A model generated the notes under the pieces. It saw only the letters and a program-made list of their open reading frames with translations. It was not told the origin of the DNA and made no database searches. A stretch of 64,000 nucleotides of DNA from Pantoea phytobeneficialis (GTDB lineage Bacteria; Pseudomonadota; Gammaproteobacteria; Enterobacterales; Enterobacteriaceae), in assembly GCF_009728735.1 (NCBI RefSeq), contig NZ_CP024636.1, positions 1,452,863-1,516,862 on the forward strand, read 5' to 3'. Below are positions 23,324 through 32,467 of this stretch, in pieces (the first letter of the stretch is position 1; every line of letters begins with the position of its first letter). The position numbers and the translations under genes are program-made.

Positions 23324-23347
23324 AGGCTCCCGCAGGAGCCTTTTTTT
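23324..23347 (-). terminator. Terminator-like hairpin after pflB
   Basis: Stem GGCTCC / GGAGCC with loop CGCA, flanked by A/T runs (AAAAGGCTCC...GGAGCCTTTT). On the reverse strand the U run is short (TTTTCTCC), so read-through into pflA is likely. Confidence 0.65.
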
Positions 23348-23358
23348 AGCGGGACGAA

Positions 23359-25644
23359 TTACAGGGACTTGGTGAAAGTACGGGTAATCACATCCTGTTG
23401 CTGCTCTTTAGTCAGCGAGTTAAAACGCACGGCGTAACCGGAAACACGGATGGTCAACTGCGGATATTTTTCCGGGTGATCCATCGCATCCAACAGCATT
23501 TCACGGTTCATCACGTTAACGTTCAGATGCTGACCGCCCTCGATATTGTTGGCTTCATGGTGGAAGTAGCCATCCATCAGGCCCGCGAGGTTGGTTTTAC
23601 GTACGTTATCATCTTTACCCAGCGCGTTCGGTACGATAGAGAAGGTATAAGAGATACCATCTTTGGCGTAGGCGAACGGCAGTTTAGCAACCGAGGTCAG
23701 TGAGGCAACCGCACCTTTCTGGTCACGTCCGTGCATCGGGTTAGCACCCGGTCCGAACGGTGCACCTGCGCGACGGCCATCCGGGGTATTACCGGTTTTC
23801 TTACCATAAACCACGTTAGAGGTAATGGTCAGCACTGACTGAGTCGGAACAGCATTGCGATAGGTCGCCAGTTTCTGAATTTTTTTCATGAAACGTTCAA
23901 CCAGGTCACAGGCCATATCATCGACGCGAGCGTCGTTGTTACCAAACTGCGGGTATTCACCTTCGATCTCGAAATCAATCGCCAGGCCATCCGCATCGCG
24001 CACCGGTTTCACTTTGGCGTACTTGATAGCCGAGAGTGAGTCAGCAGCTACAGACAGACCGGCGATACCACAAGCCATAGTACGGTAAACGTCACGGTCA
24101 TGCAGAGCCATCAGCGACGCTTCATAGCTGTATTTATCATGCATGTAGTGGATAACGTTCAGGGCGGTGACATACTGTTTTGCCAGCCAGTCCATGAAGT
24201 GGTCCATACGCGCCATGACGGTTTCGAAGTTCAGTACGTCATCAGTGATCGGCGCTTCTTTCGGGCCAACCTGCATTTTCAGTTTTTCGTCAACGCCACC
24301 GTTGATTGCGTACAGCAGGGTTTTCGCCAGGTTAGCGCGGGCACCGAAGAACTGCATTTGTTTACCGATCACCATCGGGCTAACACAACAAGCGATGGCA
24401 TAGTCATCGTTGTTGAAGTCAGGACGCATCAGGTCATCGTTTTCATATTGCAGTGATGAAGTATCGATGGAGACTTTTGCCGCATATTTTTTAAAGTTAA
24501 TTGGCAGTTTTTCTGACCACAGGATGGTCATGTTTGGTTCCGGTGATGGACCCATGGTGTACAGCGTGTTCAGGAAACGGAAGGTGCTTTTGGTGACCAG
24601 AGTACGACCGTCGACGCCCATACCTGCCAGGGACTCAGTTGCCCAGATCGGGTCGCCAGAGAACAGCTCATCATATTCCGGCGTACGCAGGAAGCGCACC
24701 ATACGCAGTTTCATGACCAGGTGGTCAATCAGTTCTTGCGCTTCGGCTTCATTCAGCTTGCCTGCTTTGATATCACGTTCGATGTAAACATCAAGGAAGG
24801 TAGACACGCGACCAAACGACATCGCCGCACCATTCTGTGATTTAACCGCAGCCAGGTAGCCGTAGTAAGTCCACTGCACCGCTTCCTGCGCCGTGGTGGC
24901 AGGCAGAGAGATATCGTGACCATATTTAGCCGCCATCTCTTTGATCTGTCCCAGCGCACGGTGCTGTTCAGAAATCTCTTCACGCAGACGGATAGTGGCT
25001 TCCAGATTGACGCCGTTTTCCATGTCGCTTTGCAGTGAATTGAACTGCGCAACTTTGTCTTTCATCAGGTAGTCGATGCCATACAGCGCAACGCGACGAT
25101 AGTCACCAATGATACGACCACGACCATAAGCATCTGGCAGACCGGTCAGTACACCGGATTTACGGCAACGCAGGATGTCAGGGGTATAGACATCAAACAC
25201 GCCCTGGTTATGGGTTTTACGGTAATCAGTGAAAACTTTTTTCAGTGAGGCATCCAGCTCACGGCCATAAACCTTACAGGAGCCTTCCACCATTTTGATA
25301 CCGCCAAACGGGATGATGGCGCGTTTCAACGGGGCTTCAGTTTGCAGACCAACGATTTTTTCCAGTGACTTGTTGATGTAACCGGCATCGTGTGAAGTGA
25401 TGGTAGAAGCAAGGTCGGTATCGAAGTCAACCGGAGCGTGAGTACGGTTTTCAATCTTGATGCCTTCCAGCACGTTATCCCACAATTTAGTGGTTGCCGG
25501 GGTTGCACCCGCGAGGAATGACTCGTCGCCTTCATAAGGGGTGTAATTTTTCTGGATGAAATCGCGTACGTTGACACCGTTCTGCCATTCGCCCGCGTTA
25601 AATCCTTCCCAGGCTGCCGCCAATTTTTCATTCAGTTCGGTCAT
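23359..25644 (-). CDS. pflB: Formate acetyltransferase (pyruvate formate-lyase)
   Basis: Glycyl-radical enzyme that converts pyruvate and CoA to acetyl-CoA and formate in anaerobic growth. The 761-residue product has the catalytic cysteine pair in AIACCVSPM (about 419-420) and the radical glycine in RVSGYAVRF (about 735). The start at 25644 ([15 protein letters not shown]) follows E. coli; an AGG-rich site (AAGGCAGGTATATC) lies before it, and 22 upstream codons are open. It is 73 bp after focA. The segment HEANNIEGG appears one residue longer than in E. coli. Confidence 0.98.
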   Translation of the reverse strand: MTELNEKLAAAWEGFNAGEWQNGVNVRDFIQKNYTPYEGDESFLAGATPATTKLWDNVLEGIKIENRTHAPVDFDTDLASTITSHDAGYINKSLEKIVGLQTEAPLKRAIIPFGGIKMVEGSCKVYGRELDASLKKVFTDYRKTHNQGVFDVYTPDILRCRKSGVLTGLPDAYGRGRIIGDYRRVALYGIDYLMKDKVAQFNSLQSDMENGVNLEATIRLREEISEQHRALGQIKEMAAKYGHDISLPATTAQEAVQWTYYGYLAAVKSQNGAAMSFGRVSTFLDVYIERDIKAGKLNEAEAQELIDHLVMKLRMVRFLRTPEYDELFSGDPIWATESLAGMGVDGRTLVTKSTFRFLNTLYTMGPSPEPNMTILWSEKLPINFKKYAAKVSIDTSSLQYENDDLMRPDFNNDDYAIACCVSPMVIGKQMQFFGARANLAKTLLYAINGGVDEKLKMQVGPKEAPITDDVLNFETVMARMDHFMDWLAKQYVTALNVIHYMHDKYSYEASLMALHDRDVYRTMACGIAGLSVAADSLSAIKYAKVKPVRDADGLAIDFEIEGEYPQFGNNDARVDDMACDLVERFMKKIQKLATYRNAVPTQSVLTITSNVVYGKKTGNTPDGRRAGAPFGPGANPMHGRDQKGAVASLTSVAKLPFAYAKDGISYTFSIVPNALGKDDNVRKTNLAGLMDGYFHHEANNIEGGQHLNVNVMNREMLLDAMDHPEKYPQLTIRVSGYAVRFNSLTKEQQQDVITRTFTKSL

Positions 25645-25681
25645 GATATACCTGCCTTTATTTAGGGAAACTTTCACGTTT

Positions 25682-25701
25682 GGCACGCGATCAGGCGTGC
25701 C
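25682..25701 (-). other. Hairpin between focA and pflB
   Basis: Stem GGCACGC / GCGTGCC with a six-base loop inside the 73-bp gap. Such structures can give pflB more stable mRNA than focA. It has no U tract, so it is not a terminator. Confidence 0.45.
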
Positions 25702-25717
25702 CGTACTCAATACTTAA

Positions 25718-26578
25718 TTAATGTACCGGGTCATCACCGCGCAGGTAGATAACCCAGTAGGTCAATCCGACTAACAGGCCACCACCAATGATGTTGCCGA
25801 TGGTGACAGGAATAAGGTTGTCGACAATAAAGTTACCGACACTGAGCGCCTGGAATTGTGAGGCACTGGCTCCGGCCATTTGCCAGAACTCCGGGCTGGC
25901 GAAGTCGCGAATCATGATCGCCATCGGAATCAAAAACATGTTAGCGATACTGTGCTCAAAGCCGCTGGCAACAAACATAGCGACAGGCAGAATCATCGCC
26001 ACCATTTTGTCGAGAAGGCTGCGGCCGGAGTAACTCATCCATACCGCCAGGCACACCATCAGGTTGGCAAGGGTGCCAAGGCTAACGGCTTCAATAAAGC
26101 TATGATGCATTTTATGGTCAGCAGTTTGCAGAACGTTTAAGCCCCACGCGCCGTTTGCAACCATATGTTCGCCAGAGAGCCAAATTAGCGCGACAAAAAA
26201 CAGTGCGCCAATCAGGTTACCGATATAAACATTTAACCAGTTACGCCCCAGCTGTGCCCAGGTGATGCGACCGCTGGCTTTAGCCACCACAATCAGCACG
26301 GTGGAGGTGAAAAGGTCAGCACCGCACACCACCACCAGCATTAATCCCAGAGAGAAGCAGATGCCGCCAATCAGTTTTGCCATGCCGTAAGGCATCGCGC
26401 CGCTACCGGTGGTGGCGGTGATATAGAACACAAAAGCGATAGAAATGAATACGCCAGCGGTTATGGCAAGAAAGAAGGTGGTTAAGGGGTGTTTAGTGGC
26501 TTTATAAACCCCGGCATCTTCAGCAACCTTTGCCATTGCCGCCGGTAATAATGAATTAAACGGGTTGTCAGTTTTCAC
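25718..26578 (-). CDS. focA: Formate channel FocA
   Basis: Pentameric inner-membrane formate channel of the FNT family that exports or re-imports formate made by PflB. The 286-residue protein has six membrane segments and the family signatures GGICFSLGLMLVVVCGADLFT and NWLNVYIGNLIGAL. The start is GTG at 26578 (MKTDNPFNSLLPAAM), with GGAGAG seven bases upstream. It is the first gene of focA-pflB-pflA. Two FNR-like boxes lie upstream. Confidence 0.97.
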   Translation of the reverse strand: MKTDNPFNSLLPAAMAKVAEDAGVYKATKHPLTTFFLAITAGVFISIAFVFYITATTGSGAMPYGMAKLIGGICFSLGLMLVVVCGADLFTSTVLIVVAKASGRITWAQLGRNWLNVYIGNLIGALFFVALIWLSGEHMVANGAWGLNVLQTADHKMHHSFIEAVSLGTLANLMVCLAVWMSYSGRSLLDKMVAMILPVAMFVASGFEHSIANMFLIPMAIMIRDFASPEFWQMAGASASQFQALSVGNFIVDNLIPVTIGNIIGGGLLVGLTYWVIYLRGDDPVH

Positions 26579-26609
26579 ACTAACGCTCTCCAGGAATTAT
26601 CTGGGATTA

Positions 26610-26615
26610 ATACTA
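26610..26615 (-). promoter_or_regulatory. Candidate -10 of an FNR-dependent focA promoter
   Basis: TAGTAT on the reverse strand. Its centre is exactly 32 bp from the centre of the FNR-like box at 26638-26651, which would place that box at -41.5 for a start at 26603, the class II activation geometry. TATACT at 26623-26628 is an alternative. Confidence 0.45.
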
Positions 26616-26637
26616 ACAAAGGAGTATAGGACAGGAT

Positions 26638-26651
26638 TTGATATGGATCAT
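26638..26651 (-). promoter_or_regulatory. FNR-like box proximal to focA
   Basis: TTGAT-ATGG-ATCAT, one mismatch from TTGAT-N4-ATCAA, about 66 bp before the focA start. Anaerobic FNR activation of focA-pfl is established in E. coli. Confidence 0.65.
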
Positions 26652-26711
26652 ATTTGGCCGGTGGGGTGGGGGTGTCAGGGGCTTTTGGATAAGCGAAACC
26701 GAATTAACCAA

Positions 26712-26725
26712 TTGAATATTATCAA
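26712..26725 (-). promoter_or_regulatory. FNR-like box distal to focA
   Basis: TTGAA-TATT-ATCAA, one mismatch from the FNR consensus, 74 bp further upstream (about -115 to the predicted start). The surroundings are very AT-rich. Confidence 0.5.
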
Positions 26726-26858
26726 ATAAATATTTTTTAATATTTGCAAATATTGTTGAGAAACGCAACGATGGAAAAGTTGAATTGTTAACGAATATTA
26801 TTGCTTGAGTCTAAAATGTTATCTGAAATTTTCCTGAGAAAGGTAAAGCCTCTGAGAA

Positions 26859-26895
26859 TAAAAAAAGGCGCTGAAGTTATTCAGCGCCTTTTTGG
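26859..26895 (-). terminator. Terminator of ycaO
   Basis: Stem AAAAAGGCGCTGAA / TTCAGCGCCTTTTT with loop GTTA; on the reverse strand it ends in a run of eight T. It isolates focA from ycaO. Confidence 0.93.
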
Positions 26896-26930
26896 GCATT
26901 ATCTGACCTTTTACAGCAAAATAAGGCTAT

Positions 26931-28694
26931 TTATTTCGCTAACCAATAACGACGTTTGGCCGCCTGTAACTTTTCATAAGCTGCCAGCAACGACTGATGA
27001 GCCGGGAAGGCTTTCAAATCTAAATCCACGGCTTGCAGGCCGTAGAACGGCGCTTCACCGCTGATAGCGGCTGATGCCGCGTCAACGGCTGCTTCACCGT
27101 ACATACGGATAAAGGCGCGGTGGTATTGAACCGGATCGCGTTCCTCTTCCATAGCCAGCAGCAGCAGGGTTTGCAGGCAGCGGTAGTAGTTAGCACGCTC
27201 AGCACTGAAGATTGACTGGTTAAATTCCATCGTCCATTCAGTCCAGATCAGTGCCTGATCGAGGTCACCACCAGCCAGTGCCAGCATGGCTTTCAGCTCG
27301 CCAATACGCAGCGTAAACCAGCCATTGTCTTTGCCCGATGCCAGACCCAGCAATTCGCGAACACGGGTGAAGTCATCGTGACCTTCTTCATCCAGTTGGG
27401 TGATCAGATCCAGATAGGCTTCCGGCTCCCATTGGCTCGCCGGCAGGGCCAGCAGGGTTTCACGCAGCGGTGCGCCCATGTTGTTGTTTGCCAGCAGCAA
27501 GTCTTCCGCCGGGTAAATATCAGACATGCCCGGTACAATGATGCGGCAGGCATACACGCTCAAATGCTCGTAATCGGCGATGTACACTTCTTTATCTTCA
27601 GCGCGGAAGATAGCCATCAGCGTGTCAAACTCTTCATGTGTGCTGCCAGCAAAGCTCCAGTCAACAAACGGATAGTCGGCATCGTCTTTGAACATATCCC
27701 AGGAAATCAGACCGCTTGAATCAATAAAGTGGGTTTCCAGGTTGGCATGCTCGGCAACTTCTTCATCATCGAAGGTTGGCGGCGTGAACACGTCGAGATC
27801 TTTCAGGCCACGACCTTGCAGCAGCTCGGTAACGGTACGCTCCAGCGCCACACCAAAATCAGGATGTGCACCAAATGAAGCGAAACAGGTGCCGTTCGCT
27901 GGGTTGAACAGCACCACACAGATCACCGGGTATTTACCGCCGAGGGAGGCGTCATAGGCAAAAATCGGGAAGCCTTCAGCTTCCAGACGTGCGATGGCCT
28001 CAACCACGCCAGGATAGCGCTGCATAACGGCTTCAGGAATTTCTGGCAGGCTGATGGATTCAGCAATGATGCGGTTTTTAATATGGCGCTCGAACACCTC
28101 GGACAGTCCCTGTACACGCGCTTCGTTAGCGGTGTTACCTGCTGACATTCCGTTGGACACATACAGGTTGCCGATAATATTCATCGGAATATAGACGGTC
28201 TGCTGGTCTGACTGACGTGTAAAGGGCAGGCCGCAAATGCCACGCTCAGCATTGCCGGATTGCAGGTCGATCAGGTCACTCGCGCTCAGGCTATCTTCAG
28301 GATCATAGAATTTACGCAGGCGAGTATCGAGGATCCCTGCTGGCAGGCTGCCATCTTCAGGTAAGGGGAACCACTTCTCGTTGGGATAGTGGACAAACTC
28401 GCCTTTAGCGATGGACTCACCCAGCCAGAAGTCAGCAAAGAAGTAGTTGGTTGAGAGGCGCTCAAAGTATTCGCCCAGCGCAGAAGCCAGCGCGGCCTTT
28501 TTGCTGGCACCTTTACCGTTGGTAAAGCACAGCGGGCAGTCACGATCGCGAATATGGACTGACCACACATGAGGGACAGGGTTCAGCCAGGAGGCTTCTT
28601 CAATGTTAAAACCCAAATCCTGCAATTTTTGCTGGAAACGTGAAATGGAGTCTTCCAGTGCAGCGTCTTTACCTGGAATAAAAGTTTGCGTCAT
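26931..28694 (-). CDS. ycaO: YcaO, ribosomal protein S12 methylthiotransferase accessory factor
   Basis: Founding member of the YcaO family. In E. coli it assists RimO-dependent beta-methylthiolation of Asp88 of ribosomal protein S12; its exact chemistry is unclear. The 587-residue product has the YcaO ATP-binding domain (about 60-400, with NGKGASKKAALASALGEYFERLS and EARVQGLSEVFERHIKNRIIAE) and a C-terminal helical, TPR-like region. It has no partner cyclodehydratase or peptide gene nearby, so a role in azole peptide synthesis is not suggested. The start at 28694 (MTQTFIPGKD) matches E. coli. ycaP, which follows in E. coli, is absent. Confidence 0.94.
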   Translation of the reverse strand: MTQTFIPGKDAALEDSISRFQQKLQDLGFNIEEASWLNPVPHVWSVHIRDRDCPLCFTNGKGASKKAALASALGEYFERLSTNYFFADFWLGESIAKGEFVHYPNEKWFPLPEDGSLPAGILDTRLRKFYDPEDSLSASDLIDLQSGNAERGICGLPFTRQSDQQTVYIPMNIIGNLYVSNGMSAGNTANEARVQGLSEVFERHIKNRIIAESISLPEIPEAVMQRYPGVVEAIARLEAEGFPIFAYDASLGGKYPVICVVLFNPANGTCFASFGAHPDFGVALERTVTELLQGRGLKDLDVFTPPTFDDEEVAEHANLETHFIDSSGLISWDMFKDDADYPFVDWSFAGSTHEEFDTLMAIFRAEDKEVYIADYEHLSVYACRIIVPGMSDIYPAEDLLLANNNMGAPLRETLLALPASQWEPEAYLDLITQLDEEGHDDFTRVRELLGLASGKDNGWFTLRIGELKAMLALAGGDLDQALIWTEWTMEFNQSIFSAERANYYRCLQTLLLLAMEEERDPVQYHRAFIRMYGEAAVDAASAAISGEAPFYGLQAVDLDLKAFPAHQSLLAAYEKLQAAKRRYWLAK

Positions 28695-29008
28695 GATGGC
28701 GCTCTCTAAGTCAATGGGGTGGGCGTAAAGCGCGCAATAATACGGGTTTTGCACGCAATTCGCTATTCGGTTGGCGAAGTTTCTCTCTCGCTTATGTTAC
28801 GGGTTTTTATCCGCCTGGCGGCATTCTGATTTTACTTCGCAGATAAACCTCACAAAATTCCATTGTCGATTACATTTATGACATAAGCTGCGGTGGAGCT
28901 GGCTCTGGAAATGTGATCGCGGTTGGATAAATGATTGCAGCCATCCAGAGGCAATGATAAAACCGGTAGGGTATTCATAACCGTTCGATATGACAGTGGT
29001 GAGGGGAA
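28695..29008. other. Divergent ycaO-serC intergenic region
   Basis: The 314-bp gap holds both promoters. A CRP half-site TGTGATC lies near 28912-28918 in AAATGTGATCGCGG, but the other half is poor. serC-aroA of E. coli responds to CRP and Lrp. No gene was seen. Confidence 0.5.
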
Positions 29009-30094
29009 ATGACGCAGGTTTATAATTTTAGCTCCGGTCCAGCGATGCTGCCGGTTGAAGTGCTCCGTCGTGCAGAACAAGAATTGACAAACTGGCACGG
29101 GTTAGGCACCTCGGTGATGGAAATCAGTCACCGTAGTAAAGAATTTATTCAGGTGGCGGAAGAGGCTGAGAAAGACTTTCGCGATCTGCTGAAAATCCCC
29201 GCCAACTACAAAGTTTTATTCTGTCATGGCGGTGCGCGTGCGCAGTTTGCGGCTATCCCTGGTAACCTGCTGGGTGCTGCTAAATCTGCTGACTACATTG
29301 ATGGCGGCTATTGGGCGCACAGTGCAATCAAAGAAGCGGAAAAATACTGCTCGCCAAATACCATTGATGTAAAAACCACCCGTGATGGTAAGCGTGCGAT
29401 TCTGCCGATGCGCGAATGGCAACTGAGCAATGATGCGGCCTATGTGCATTTTTGCCCAAATGAAACTATCGATGGTATCGCGATTGATGAACAGCCAGAC
29501 TTTGGCGACAAAGTGGTGGTGGCCGACTATTCATCAACCATCCTGTCACGCCCGATTGATGTCAGCCGTTATGGTGTGATCTATGCGGGTGCGCAGAAAA
29601 ATATCGGTCCGGCAGGCCTGACGCTGGTTATCGTACGTGAAGATTTGCTGGGCAAAGCACACAGCTATGTGCCGTCCATTCTCGATTACAAGGTGCTGGC
29701 GGAGAACGATTCCATGTTCAACACCCCACCGACATTTGCCTGGTATCTCTCTGGCCTGGTCTTCAAATGGCTGAAAGAGAAAGGCGGTGTGGCCGATATG
29801 GACAAGCAGAATCAGGCTAAAGCTGATCTACTTTACGGTGTGATTGATCGCAGCGACTTCTACCGTAACGATGTTGCGGCGGAAAACCGTTCACGTATGA
29901 ACGTGCCTTTCCAGTTGGCAGATGCTGCGCTGGACAAAGTATTCCTCGAAGAATCGCTCAAAGCTGGCCTGCACGCGCTGAAAGGTCATCGCGTGGTTGG
30001 TGGTATGCGTGCCTCGATTTACAATGCGATGCCGCTGGAAGGTGTAAAAGCCCTGACCGATTTCATGGTCGATTTTGAGCGTCGCCACGGTTAA
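29009..30094 (+). CDS. serC: Phosphoserine/phosphohydroxythreonine aminotransferase
   Basis: PLP enzyme that makes 3-phosphoserine for serine and 4-phosphohydroxythreonine for pyridoxal phosphate. The 361-residue product has the class V signature and the PLP lysine in [12 protein letters not shown] (Lys197). [13 protein letters not shown] and [17 protein letters not shown] are conserved near the N terminus. The ATG at 29009 follows GAGGGGAA. aroA follows 83 bp downstream with a hairpin in between; the serC-aroA pair serves both serine and aromatic synthesis, which meet in enterobactin. Confidence 0.97.
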   Translation: MTQVYNFSSGPAMLPVEVLRRAEQELTNWHGLGTSVMEISHRSKEFIQVAEEAEKDFRDLLKIPANYKVLFCHGGARAQFAAIPGNLLGAAKSADYIDGGYWAHSAIKEAEKYCSPNTIDVKTTRDGKRAILPMREWQLSNDAAYVHFCPNETIDGIAIDEQPDFGDKVVVADYSSTILSRPIDVSRYGVIYAGAQKNIGPAGLTLVIVREDLLGKAHSYVPSILDYKVLAENDSMFNTPPTFAWYLSGLVFKWLKEKGGVADMDKQNQAKADLLYGVIDRSDFYRNDVAAENRSRMNVPFQLADAALDKVFLEESLKAGLHALKGHRVVGGMRASIYNAMPLEGVKALTDFMVDFERRHG

Positions 30095-30126
30095 TTATTC
30101 ATATATGCCAGTTTGACTGGTACCAG

Positions 30127-30160
30127 ACCCCGTTGTTTTCAGACGGGGTTTCTTCTTTTC
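30127..30160 (+). terminator. Intercistronic terminator-like hairpin in serC-aroA
   Basis: Stem ACCCCGT / ACGGGGT (30127-30133 with 30143-30149) and a U-rich tail TTCTTCTTTT. It is inside the operon, so it probably attenuates aroA rather than ending the transcript fully. Confidence 0.65.
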
Positions 30161-30177
30161 TGGAGATTGAGTTTCAC

Positions 30178-31464
30178 ATGCAGGACTCCCTGACACTACA
30201 ACCCATTGCTCGTGTTGATGGCACGGTAAACCTACCGGGTTCCAAGAGCGTATCTAACCGTGCACTGCTGCTGGCAGCGCTGGCAAAAGGTACCACACGC
30301 CTGACCAACCTGCTGGATAGTGATGATGTTAAGCATATGCTTAACGCGCTGAAAGCGCTGGGTGTGAGCTATACGCTCTCTGCGGATCGCACTGTTTGTG
30401 AGGTGACCGGTAATGCTGGTCCACTGCACGCAGATCAACCGCTGGAACTTTTTCTGGGTAATGCCGGCACAGCGATGCGTCCACTGGCTGCCGCATTGTG
30501 CCTTGGCCAGCAATCTATCGTGCTGACCGGTGAGCCGCGGATGAAAGAGCGCCCGATTGGTCACCTGGTTGATGCACTGCGTCAGGGCGGAGCTAAAATC
30601 GATTATCTGGAGCAGACCGACTATCCACCGTTACTGCTCAAAGGGGGCTTTAACGGCGGTGAAGTGAGTGTTGACGGTAGTGTTTCCAGCCAGTTTTTGA
30701 CGGCGTTATTAATGACGGCGCCTTTAGCAGAGCAGGACACCACCATCACGATCAAAGGTGATCTGGTATCAAAACCCTACATTGATATCACATTGCATCT
30801 GATGCGTTGTTTCGGTGTTGAAGTTGATAACCAGAATTACCAACGCTTTGTCGTTAAAGGGCAGCAGCAGTACCAATCACCGGGCGATTATCTGGTCGAA
30901 GGTGATGCCTCTTCAGCTTCCTATTTCCTCGCTGCTGCGGCAATTAAAGGCGGGACCGTGCGTGTTACGGGTATTGGACGTAACAGCGTGCAGGGTGATA
31001 TCCGTTTTGCCGATGTGCTGGAAAAAATGGGTGCCACCGTTGAATGGGGTGAGGATTACATTGCCTGTACTCGCGGTTCTCTGAACGCAATCGATATGGA
31101 TATGAACCATATTCCTGATGCCGCGATGACCATTGCGACCACGGCATTGTTTGCTAACGGTACCACCCTGATGCGCAACATCTATAACTGGCGCGTTAAA
31201 GAGACTGACCGTCTGGCCGCGATGGCGACTGAACTGCGTAAAGTCGGTGCTGAAGTTGAAGAAGGGCACGATTTCATTCGTATCACCCCGCCTGCGCAGT
31301 TGCAGCATGCCGATATCGGCACCTACAACGACCACCGCATGGCAATGTGTTTCTCGCTGGTCGCTCTGTCAGATACGCCTGTGACAATCCTTGATCCAGG
31401 TTGTACCGCAAAAACCTTCCCTGACTATTTTCAGCAGTTGGCGAAAATCAGCCACACGTCCTGA
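30178..31464 (+). CDS. aroA: 3-phosphoshikimate 1-carboxyvinyltransferase (EPSP synthase)
   Basis: Sixth step of the shikimate pathway: phosphoenolpyruvate plus shikimate-3-phosphate gives EPSP. The 428-residue product has the N-terminal [18 protein letters not shown], the PEP-site loop [13 protein letters not shown] with Gly and Pro as in ordinary class I enzymes, [11 protein letters not shown] and the catalytic [13 protein letters not shown]. The start at 30178 ([15 protein letters not shown]) follows homologues; 15 upstream codons are open but run into the hairpin. Confidence 0.97.
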   Translation: MQDSLTLQPIARVDGTVNLPGSKSVSNRALLLAALAKGTTRLTNLLDSDDVKHMLNALKALGVSYTLSADRTVCEVTGNAGPLHADQPLELFLGNAGTAMRPLAAALCLGQQSIVLTGEPRMKERPIGHLVDALRQGGAKIDYLEQTDYPPLLLKGGFNGGEVSVDGSVSSQFLTALLMTAPLAEQDTTITIKGDLVSKPYIDITLHLMRCFGVEVDNQNYQRFVVKGQQQYQSPGDYLVEGDASSASYFLAAAAIKGGTVRVTGIGRNSVQGDIRFADVLEKMGATVEWGEDYIACTRGSLNAIDMDMNHIPDAAMTIATTALFANGTTLMRNIYNWRVKETDRLAAMATELRKVGAEVEEGHDFIRITPPAQLQHADIGTYNDHRMAMCFSLVALSDTPVTILDPGCTAKTFPDYFQQLAKISHTS

Positions 31465-31470
31465 TACTGA

Positions 31471-31510
31471 CACCCGGTGGCTTTCCCTACCGGGTGACTT
31501 TACTTTCTCC
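31471..31510 (+). terminator. Probable terminator of serC-aroA
   Basis: Stem CACCCGGT / ACCGGGTG with a ten-base loop (31471-31496), followed by ACTTTACTTTC. It lies 6 bases after the aroA stop. Confidence 0.6.
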
Positions 31511-31597
31511 TGGCCTTAGTACCGGAAATTCCTCCGATTCTGCCCAAATTTATAACGCTGTCTGCGCTAAGGGGTAACGAACCTGACGCGGTCAGCG

Positions 31598-31603
31598 TAT
31601 AAT
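31598..31603 (+). promoter_or_regulatory. -10 element upstream of cmk
   Basis: A perfect TATAAT 60 bp before the cmk start. The base 17 positions upstream gives a weak -35 (TAACGA). Confidence 0.45.
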
Positions 31604-31663
31604 GCTGCGCAATCCGCACAGCCATGCCGGCTGAAAATACGCATTCAGCAACAGGAGAAAACA

Positions 31664-32344
31664 ATGACGGCAATCGCCCCGGTTATTACCATCGATGGGC
31701 CTAGTGGTGCAGGGAAGGGAACCTTGTGTAAAGCGATGGCGGAGTCATTGCAGTGGCACTTGCTGGATTCGGGCGCGATATATCGCGTCCTGGCTTTGGC
31801 TGCGATCCATCATCAGGTGGATATCGAGTCTGAAGAGGCCTTAGTTCCGATGGCTGCTCACCTCGACGTGCGTTTTCTTTCCGTTGATGGTGAGATGCAG
31901 GTCATTCTGGAAGGTGAAGACGTGACCGGTGAAATCCGTACTCAGGAAGTGAGCAACACCGCGTCACGCGTTGCCGCCTTCCCACGGGTACGTGAAGCGC
32001 TGTTACGTCGTCAGCGGGCTTTCCGTGAGGAGCCGGGTTTAATTGCTGATGGTCGTGACATGGGGACAGTCGTTTTCCCCGATGCACCGGTAAAAATCTT
32101 CCTTGATGCCAGTTCAGAAGAGCGTGCTCATCGCCGTATGCTACAGTTGCAGGAGAAGGGCTTTAGTGTTAACTTTGATCGCCTTTTAGCCGAGATAAAG
32201 GAACGCGACGACCGCGACCGTAACCGCGCAATCGCCCCTTTGGTGCCTGCTGCCGATGCTCTGGTGCTGGATTCAACCAGCATGTCAATTGAGCAAGTCA
32301 TTGAAATGGCACTTGATTATGCCCGCCAGAAGCTGGGCATTTAA
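31664..32344 (+). CDS. cmk: Cytidylate kinase
   Basis: Phosphorylates CMP and dCMP with ATP, recycling nucleotides from RNA turnover. The 226-residue product has the P-loop GPSGAGKGT (12-20), the CMP-binding segment with [30 protein letters not shown] and the LID arginines in [11 protein letters not shown]. The ATG at 31664 follows AGGAGA. rpsA is 123 bp downstream, a pairing kept in most gamma-proteobacteria. ycaL of E. coli is absent upstream. Confidence 0.97.
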   Translation: MTAIAPVITIDGPSGAGKGTLCKAMAESLQWHLLDSGAIYRVLALAAIHHQVDIESEEALVPMAAHLDVRFLSVDGEMQVILEGEDVTGEIRTQEVSNTASRVAAFPRVREALLRRQRAFREEPGLIADGRDMGTVVFPDAPVKIFLDASSEERAHRRMLQLQEKGFSVNFDRLLAEIKERDDRDRNRAIAPLVPAADALVLDSTSMSIEQVIEMALDYARQKLGI

Positions 32345-32467
32345 TATTTTCGGTAACCGAATTGCTGTAACCCTGTACCACGGATCCGGTGCCGGGCATG
32401 TGAAACAACCCCATCCGACAATGACGTCAGGTGGACGTTAAATTGAAGAATCCTGAAGATTATCAAT

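Larger units (their letters stand above)
26579..26930. other. focA upstream region and ycaO 3' flank
   Basis: This 352-bp non-coding region holds the focA promoter with two FNR-like boxes, a very AT-rich tract at 26700-26830 that would suit IHF or ArcA binding (not resolved here), and the ycaO terminator. Confidence 0.6.

Noticed and set aside
28910..28931. CRP site before serC.
   Set aside because: Only one half (TGTGATC) fits; the second half does not match TCACA.
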